NCBI GenBank assembly: GCA_026397695.1
Contig: JAPLUJ010000694.1
Span: forward strand, 1 to 9,737
Direction of reading: 5' to 3'
Source: Verrucomicrobiota bacterium
GTDB taxonomy: Bacteria; Verrucomicrobiota; Verrucomicrobiia; Verrucomicrobiales; Akkermansiaceae
DNA: 9,737 bases
Position numbers and translations under genes: made by a program
Part shown: piece after piece, positions 5,415 to 9,737 of the stretch
Layout: the number at the start of each line of letters is the position of its first letter
Position numbering within the stretch: the stretch's first letter is position 1
The notes under the pieces: generated by a model
What the model was told of the DNA's origin: nothing
The model's database searches: none
The model's input: the letters and a program-made list of their open reading frames with translations, nothing else

Positions 5415-6275
5415 ATGACTTATGAATCCGAACGCAGTCTGAAGCTCTATATGAGTGAGATTTCCACAACCCCTCTGCTGTCCGCGCAAGAGGAGTTGGA
5501 TCTCTCCGGCCGCATTCAAATGGGCGACCCCGAGGCGCGATCCCACATGATCCGCGCGAATCTCCGGCTGGTAGTGAAAATCGCCCAGGATTATGTCAAC
5601 TACGGACTGCCCCTCACGGATCTGATTTCCGAGGGCAACCTCGGTCTGATGAAGGCGGTGGAACGCTTCGATCCGGACAAGGGTGTCAGATTCTCCACTT
5701 ATGCCGCCGCGTGGATCAAACAATCCATCAGGCTGGCCTTGGCGAACCAGTCGAATACGATCCGGCTGCCGGTCCACGTGGGCGACAAGATTGCCAGGAT
5801 GCGCCGGATCGCAACACTGCTCACCGAAGCGATGGGACGCGAACCCACGGACGAGGAATTGGCCGATGAACTCGGCCTTCCCCGTTACAAACTCGCAATG
5901 TTGCGCCAAGCAGCCCACCGGCAGACCTCGCTGGACGCCCCCATCATCGAGGGGGAGGACACGGCGTATGGTGAAGTGATCCGCGACGAGCGTGCGATTC
6001 ATCCGGTGGACATGCTTGCCGACAAGGATCGCCACACGGAAATCGCCGGGTTGCTTGCCGTATTGAACCAGCGGGAACGCCGGATCATTGATGCGCACTT
6101 CGGCTTGGGTGGCCGCGTGGCTCTCACATTGGAAGAGTTGGGGCGCGACTTCGGCTTGAGCTGCGGACGGATCCGCCAACTGCAGAACTCGGCCCTTGAC
6201 AAAATGCGCCGCTCCTTGAGCAAGAAGCCAAAGCCACGGCCAATGTCACTGAGAAACACGCTGGTACAAGCGTGA
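5415..6275 (+). CDS. Sigma-70 family RNA polymerase sigma factor (group 1/2 type without region 1.1)
   Basis: The 286-residue protein directs RNA polymerase to promoters. Region 1.2 is at residues 8-38 (SLKLYMSEISTTPLLSAQEE), region 2 at 46-116 (ANLRLVVKIAQDYVNYGLPL, DLISEGNLGLMKAVERFDP, RFSTYAAAWIKQSIRLA), region 3 at about 117-195 (TIRLPVHV, EPTDEELADELGLP, SLDAPI), and region 4 at 205-270 with the helix-turn-helix LTLEELGRDFGLSCGRIRQL. Region 1.1 is absent, so this is probably an alternative or second primary-like factor rather than the housekeeping RpoD, similar in build to RpoS. Region 4.2 is odd: aligned with E. coli TRERIRQ it reads SCGRIRQ, placing Cys250 and Gly251 where Arg584 and Glu585 contact the -35 element. 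Two dyads lie upstream. No clear ribosome site precedes the ATG. Confidence 0.94.
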   Translation: MTYESERSLKLYMSEISTTPLLSAQEELDLSGRIQMGDPEARSHMIRANLRLVVKIAQDYVNYGLPLTDLISEGNLGLMKAVERFDPDKGVRFSTYAAAWIKQSIRLALANQSNTIRLPVHVGDKIARMRRIATLLTEAMGREPTDEELADELGLPRYKLAMLRQAAHRQTSLDAPIIEGEDTAYGEVIRDERAIHPVDMLADKDRHTEIAGLLAVLNQRERRIIDAHFGLGGRVALTLEELGRDFGLSCGRIRQLQNSALDKMRRSLSKKPKPRPMSLRNTLVQA

Positions 6276-6279
6276 TTGC

Positions 6280-6295
6280 AAACGCCTGGCGTTTT
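6280..6295 (+). terminator. Weak candidate terminator after the sigma factor gene
   Basis: AAACGC-CTG-GCGTTT forms a 6-bp stem with a three-base loop, five bases after the sigma factor stop codon. Only a short run of Ts, merged with the stem, follows (TTTTCAA), so intrinsic termination would be weak. The converging ThuA gene ends at 6381, about 85 bases downstream, where a bidirectional stop would make sense. Confidence 0.4.
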
Positions 6296-6380
6296 CAATA
6301 ACACAGCACATGAGGTGACCGTAACCGATCGCGTCCCGGCGTGTGGCCACTTGTTGGTCTTCGGGCTTCACCCCCCCCAA

Positions 6381-7289
6381 TTACGGACGTTTGGGGGCAG
6401 TCGGCACGCTGACGGGCTTGTCTTTGGGGAAATCCGCAGGCACGGCGAGCGTGACCTTGCCGGTGGCGGCCCACTCGGTGCCACGGGCCAGCACGGTGCG
6501 GAAGCCGACGCAGCTCATGGCGGCGCCGTCGTGCCCCAGCATGGTCATGAAGACGCGGCCCTTGCCGAAGCTCACGGTCCAAAGCATGGGTTCGTTCACC
6601 TTGGTGATGGGCGAGAAGGCGGTGGCCAGAATCTCCATTTGTTCGGCGGGTCCGCGGGTGGCATGCCAGAGTTCGTCCTTCACATGGGGCCACTCGGCGG
6701 GGAGTCCGGCCATGATCGGATGCTGCGCTTGCCGGGTGGTGACCTTCCATTCGAAGAGGCTGCCGTGGCCGGTGCCGGGGCCCTCGCCCTTGGGCGTGCG
6801 CACGATCTTGCCCACGTCGTCCACGGCGACCCGGTCACCCGCATTGGCGGGCCGCCAATGCAGGCCGGCCAGGCGCAGAAACTCGGGATGACGCTCGAAG
6901 CTGGATGCATGAATGCCCACGAACCCGCCGCCATCGCGCACGAATCGCAATACCTCATCCATCCAAGGGAAAACCCCGGTTTGACCTGCGGGAAGTTTCA
7001 CCGGGTAATCGGTCCAGTTGTTGACGACCACATCGGTTTTCGAAAGGTCGAGGCGAAAGGCGGTCGAAGCCGCTTGATCGGCCGGGCTTGGCGGGATGAC
7101 TTCGGTCACGGTGAAGCGACCGCAGGCTTCGAGGGTCGCCACGATCTCGGGCGTGGTTTGCTTCCACGGGTGGTGGTTGAGGCCGCTGAGCAAGGTGACG
7201 CGGAGCTTGGCCGCATCGGCGGCCGGCGACGAATTGGTGCCGAGCAGCGCGCCCAGCAGGCATAGAATGGATAGGGAAATACGTTTCAT
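6381..7289 (-). CDS. Secreted ThuA-like domain protein
   Basis: The 302-residue protein has a typical Sec signal peptide (MKRISLSILCLLGALLGTN, cleavage probably near residues 24-26) followed by one ThuA-like fold (PF06283 family, class I glutamine amidotransferase-like). Visible landmarks are KLRVTLLSGLNHHPWKQTTP at the first strand, DVVVNNWTDYP, RDGGGFVGIHASS at residues 119-130, HPIMAGLPAEWPHVKDELWH at 190-209, and RVFMTMLGHDG near the end. ThuA was named for trehalose use in rhizobia, and these domains abound in verrucomicrobial and planctomycetal secretomes; the exact substrate is unknown. The gene converges with the sigma factor gene. It lies on the same strand as the glycoside hydrolase, but 416 bases separate them, so a shared transcript is not obvious. 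An 8-C run sits just beyond the stop codon. No clear ribosome site precedes the ATG. Confidence 0.9.
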   Translation of the reverse strand: MKRISLSILCLLGALLGTNSSPAADAAKLRVTLLSGLNHHPWKQTTPEIVATLEACGRFTVTEVIPPSPADQAASTAFRLDLSKTDVVVNNWTDYPVKLPAGQTGVFPWMDEVLRFVRDGGGFVGIHASSFERHPEFLRLAGLHWRPANAGDRVAVDDVGKIVRTPKGEGPGTGHGSLFEWKVTTRQAQHPIMAGLPAEWPHVKDELWHATRGPAEQMEILATAFSPITKVNEPMLWTVSFGKGRVFMTMLGHDGAAMSCVGFRTVLARGTEWAATGKVTLAVPADFPKDKPVSVPTAPKRP

Positions 7290-7705
7290 GGTGTGTGGAT
7301 TAAGGGGTGGACTGATTACAACGCGCCAGAGCGGGGCAATCTTTCACCCGTTCTGCGATTTCCGCTTTGCCTTCCATGTGGGTGTTCCGAACGGATCTGG
7401 ACTAACGGGTTTTGTCATGTGCGAACAATTGAAGTCCGTCGATTTTCGAGCAAGAGTCCTCGAGCGCGTCGGCAGCGCTCCCACAAAAATTTTTGTTGAG
7501 GTGCTCTGCGTGATCGATGCATGCATCCATCCCAAGCCAGCGTAATACTGAGCAGTCGCTGAGTGTGGAATCATTCAGTTAGCCGCAAAGCGGGACAGAA
7601 AGCACAAAAAATGAATACCATCAGGCGTATTGCGTATCTTGCGCATTTTTGCGGCAAAAAAACACCGCGTGGCAAACCCAGGACTCATCAGTAAAGGCGC
7701 ACCGA
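7290..7705. other. 416-bp spacer between the glycoside hydrolase and ThuA genes
   Basis: No gene is supported here; short open frames on both strands look like chance. It should hold the promoter of the ThuA gene near 7290-7400, but I see no convincing -35/-10 pair. A hairpin plus palindrome lies at 7462-7496. On the right, CCGC-AAA-GCGG (7583-7593) is a weak 4-bp hairpin, and 7600-7670 is A- and T-tract rich without a clear terminator for the hydrolase gene. Confidence 0.5.
7462..7496. repeat. 6-bp hairpin followed by a 14-bp perfect palindrome
   Basis: GAGCGC (7462-7467) and GCGCTC (7475-7480) form an inverted repeat with a seven-base loop. Two bases later ACAAAAATTTTTGT (7483-7496) is a perfect palindrome. 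Read on the plus strand this resembles a hairpin followed by a T run, but no plus-strand gene reads into it. It may be a dispersed intergenic repeat or a protein-binding site; neither could be tested here. Confidence 0.4.
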
Positions 7706-9652
7706 TTATTTCATGCTGCCCAGCGGCGCGGTGCTCAATGTCACAATCGCACCGGGTTCAATGGTTATGTGACCGCCCTCAGGCGCATTGCGCACTTCGT
7801 TTTGGTGATAGGGATCCGTGAGTTCCAGCGTTGCAAACCTGGCCTGCGGCCAGACGATTTCGACCGTCCGCGGTTTCGTGGAGCGATTCAACAGCACCAG
7901 GGTGCGGGCCCCGGCCTTGCCGTCGAACGCCGACACTAACAGGTCAACATCGTCTGTTTTTTCGTCCACTCGTATCATGCCTCCACGGATGCGCCGGCTA
8001 TAGGCGCCGAAAACACGCAACTGGTGGCTTGCGGCCTTGGGCACGAATCCTCCTGACGGGTCCGGCACGCACAGCGTCCGGCTCCAGCCATAAGACGGTT
8101 GTTCAACGTTCAGCAGCGTCCAGCAGTAACAGATGGCCGCGGCATCGGCCAGCACCAGGTTCTTGTGGTATAACTGTCCCATAGTCAGGGCTATATGATA
8201 GCCGGGCACTTGATATTGTGCATTGTTGATGCACAATTCGGTCGAGAGCAACGGCTTGTCACCGACGGTTTCCTTCCACTTCCGCAGCAACGCGTCAAAG
8301 CCGTCGGGATCGGTGAAATGACTTTGATAGTCATACATGTGGGTCGCCGCATAATCAATGGCAGCCCAGACTTCAGGCAGGAGCCGGAACGTCTCGGCGC
8401 GCTTGATGCCGCCGGCCAGCACTCCGTCGTCGCTCATGTGGATGCGCACGGATTTGAATCCCGCCGCATCGAGTTTGGCACGCAGGGCGAGCGTCATCTT
8501 CTGCCACTGCGCGGGCGACTGGCCGACCTCGTTCTGAATGCCGACCACCTCCGGCGGCGCCCCGGCCTTGTCCTTCGACACCTGGCAGTAACGCACCATG
8601 GCATCGGTGTATCGATCGACGTCGTTGCCGACCCAGCGGGGAAACTTCCAGAACTCGAACCACACCATGCCGCCTTGCCGACGGAGCATCTTGATGTATT
8701 CGAAGTCGCTGATCTCGCCGTTAGGAAAGTTGTCGCCGTAGTAATGAGGAACGGCGTCGTCAAGCCGGTCCCAGTTGTCCATCGCCTCGTTGAGCATCTG
8801 GCCGGCCGGATACTCGCGCTGAATCAGCAGGTTGTATTCGCACACCATCTGCCACCAGCGGCGCTTGCCCTCGACGCTGAGCTGGGCGTAAGCCGTGGGT
8901 GCGGCGATGCCGCCGAAGCCAACCATGGTTTGGTGGCGCAGTGCTGGATCCACGATCACTTTGGCCTGCTCCGCCTGCGGGATCAGCAGTTTCCCCCGCA
9001 CCACGCCCTGGCCAGCCTGGCACCGCAATTGGTGACGGCTCAAATCAAGCGCACAGAACCGGCGCAATGCCTCGCGGCCGTTGAGCGCCACGGAAAGTCC
9101 GAGCTTGTGGTCATATCTAACAGTCACGGCATGCAGGTCGCCGGTGAACTCCACACCCGCCGCCGGCGCTTGCCATTCAGGATGTCGCGGTGGTTTGCCA
9201 CCGACCATCTCATTGAATGCCGGCGAATCGTAATAGCGTTGCACCAGTTCGACATGATGCGGTGTCACGGTGATCGTGAATCCGCCCCGCTCACCGGTAA
9301 ACATCCACACCAGCTCGCTCTTTTCATCCAACTTCTCCAACTCCAGCGTCCGTTCAAACAACGCCGGCAGAAGATCATCGAAATAATGCCTGACCCCCCC
9401 TCCACCGCCCCAGATCGCGAACTTCGGGGCCTCTTCCCCAAGCGCAAACGGAGACGCCATGGCCGACGCAGGCGACTGCCATGCAGCCAACCCCAATGCC
9501 GCGGATTCGCCGGCTTGATAGTGCGTGTCCCCGCTGATGCTTCCGGCACCGGGGACGCTCTGCGGTGGGGATGGTGCTAGAGACTCCCGGGCACTCGCCA
9601 ATGCCGCAAACACGGCCATTATCATTCCTATTCCTATCGGTTTCATGATCAT
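7706..9652 (-). CDS. Secreted clan GH-A glycoside hydrolase, GH30-like
   Basis: From the chosen start the protein has 648 residues: a signal peptide (MIMKPIGIGMIMAVFAALAS, cleavage near ASA-RES), an N-terminal beta-rich region of about 200 residues (GGGGGVRHYFDDLLPALF, FTITVTPHHVELVQRYY), a TIM-barrel catalytic domain from about residue 230, and a C-terminal beta-sandwich of some 85 residues (ARTLVLLNRSTKPRTVEIVW). The barrel opens with MVGFGGIAAPTAYAQLS, like the GFGG start of GH30. VVGIQNEVGQ supplies the likely acid/base Glu375, and PLLSTELCINN the likely nucleophile Glu472, a spacing reasonable for strands 4 and 7 of clan GH-A. The substrate cannot be read from sequence. An in-frame TTG at 9700 and ATG at 9685 lie further upstream, but only starts at 9652 or 9646 put the signal peptide at the N-terminus. 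Confidence 0.86.
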   Translation of the reverse strand: MIMKPIGIGMIMAVFAALASARESLAPSPPQSVPGAGSISGDTHYQAGESAALGLAAWQSPASAMASPFALGEEAPKFAIWGGGGGVRHYFDDLLPALFERTLELEKLDEKSELVWMFTGERGGFTITVTPHHVELVQRYYDSPAFNEMVGGKPPRHPEWQAPAAGVEFTGDLHAVTVRYDHKLGLSVALNGREALRRFCALDLSRHQLRCQAGQGVVRGKLLIPQAEQAKVIVDPALRHQTMVGFGGIAAPTAYAQLSVEGKRRWWQMVCEYNLLIQREYPAGQMLNEAMDNWDRLDDAVPHYYGDNFPNGEISDFEYIKMLRRQGGMVWFEFWKFPRWVGNDVDRYTDAMVRYCQVSKDKAGAPPEVVGIQNEVGQSPAQWQKMTLALRAKLDAAGFKSVRIHMSDDGVLAGGIKRAETFRLLPEVWAAIDYAATHMYDYQSHFTDPDGFDALLRKWKETVGDKPLLSTELCINNAQYQVPGYHIALTMGQLYHKNLVLADAAAICYCWTLLNVEQPSYGWSRTLCVPDPSGGFVPKAASHQLRVFGAYSRRIRGGMIRVDEKTDDVDLLVSAFDGKAGARTLVLLNRSTKPRTVEIVWPQARFATLELTDPYHQNEVRNAPEGGHITIEPGAIVTLSTAPLGSMK

Positions 9653-9737
9653 GATGGTAACAAGCTGATGGTTGATGGCGTGCATTCGATGTCCAGTCAA
9701 TCCGATAGAAGCCCGAAGGACTGGCTAACGGGATGAG

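Noticed and set aside
6276..7265. Plus-strand open frame of 329 codons downstream of the sigma factor
   Set aside because: It is antisense to the ThuA-like gene and has no family features.
7583..7670. Possible rho-independent terminator for the glycoside hydrolase gene
   Set aside because: Only 4-bp stems are present (CCGC-AAA-GCGG and GCGG...CCGC around an A tract) and the geometry relative to the T tract does not fit termination on the minus strand.
8195..9580. Plus-strand open frame of 461 codons
   Set aside because: It is antisense to the secreted glycoside hydrolase, whose signal peptide and catalytic motifs are clear; long antisense frames are common in GC-rich genes.
9653..9700. Longer N-terminus for the glycoside hydrolase from the TTG at 9700 or ATG at 9685
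   Set aside because: It would bury the signal peptide behind an extra polar segment; 9652 or 9646 places it at the N-terminus.

Overview
The window looks like a chromosomal segment of a GC-rich bacterium of the Planctomycetes-Verrucomicrobia-Chlamydiae kind, most likely a verrucomicrobium. This placement is an inference from gene content (a secreted ThuA-domain protein, a secreted clan GH-A glycosidase, a secreted peptidase-cyclophilin fusion, a primary-like sigma factor ending in a QLQN..L.KMRR type region 4.2) and from repeat-rich spacers. No rRNA or tRNA gene was found to confirm it.

Layout: (1) positions 1-324, minus strand, the start of a membrane-anchored protein of unknown function that runs off the left edge. 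(2) 325-918, a spacer holding a small perfect hairpin and a 149-bp MITE-like element flanked by 11-bp direct repeats. (3) 919-3378, a minus-strand selenium cluster in transcription order yedF-like, mnmH (tRNA 2-selenouridine synthase, broken into two reading frames) and selD (selenophosphate synthetase, intact). (4) 3379-3688, a divergent intergenic region carrying 4.3 copies of a 33-bp tandem repeat that forms identical hairpins. (5) 3689-5124, plus strand, an exported zinc metallopeptidase fused to a cyclophilin-type prolyl isomerase and interrupted by a frameshift. (6) 5415-6275, plus strand, a sigma-70 family factor preceded by two dyads. (7) 6381-7289 and 7706-9652, minus strand, a secreted ThuA-like protein and a secreted glycoside hydrolase, separated by a 416-bp spacer with a hairpin and a palindrome.

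How the genes fit together: SelD makes selenophosphate, which MnmH uses to convert 2-thiouridine to 2-selenouridine at the tRNA wobble position. YedF-like DsrE proteins are known companions of selD with no settled function. Here the mnmH reading frame is shifted and the stretch that should hold the rhodanese catalytic cysteine is missing, so SelD may have lost this client. The peptidase-cyclophilin gene is also frameshifted, between the HExxH motif and the likely third zinc ligand. Two broken genes on either side of one repeat-rich spacer suggest local decay or an assembly problem. The ThuA and glycosidase proteins fit extracytoplasmic polysaccharide use.

No complete mobile element, CRISPR array, phage gene or defence system was seen. 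The best leads are the broken mnmH, the split peptidase-cyclophilin fusion, the altered DNA-contact residues of the sigma factor, the hairpin array and the MITE-like element.
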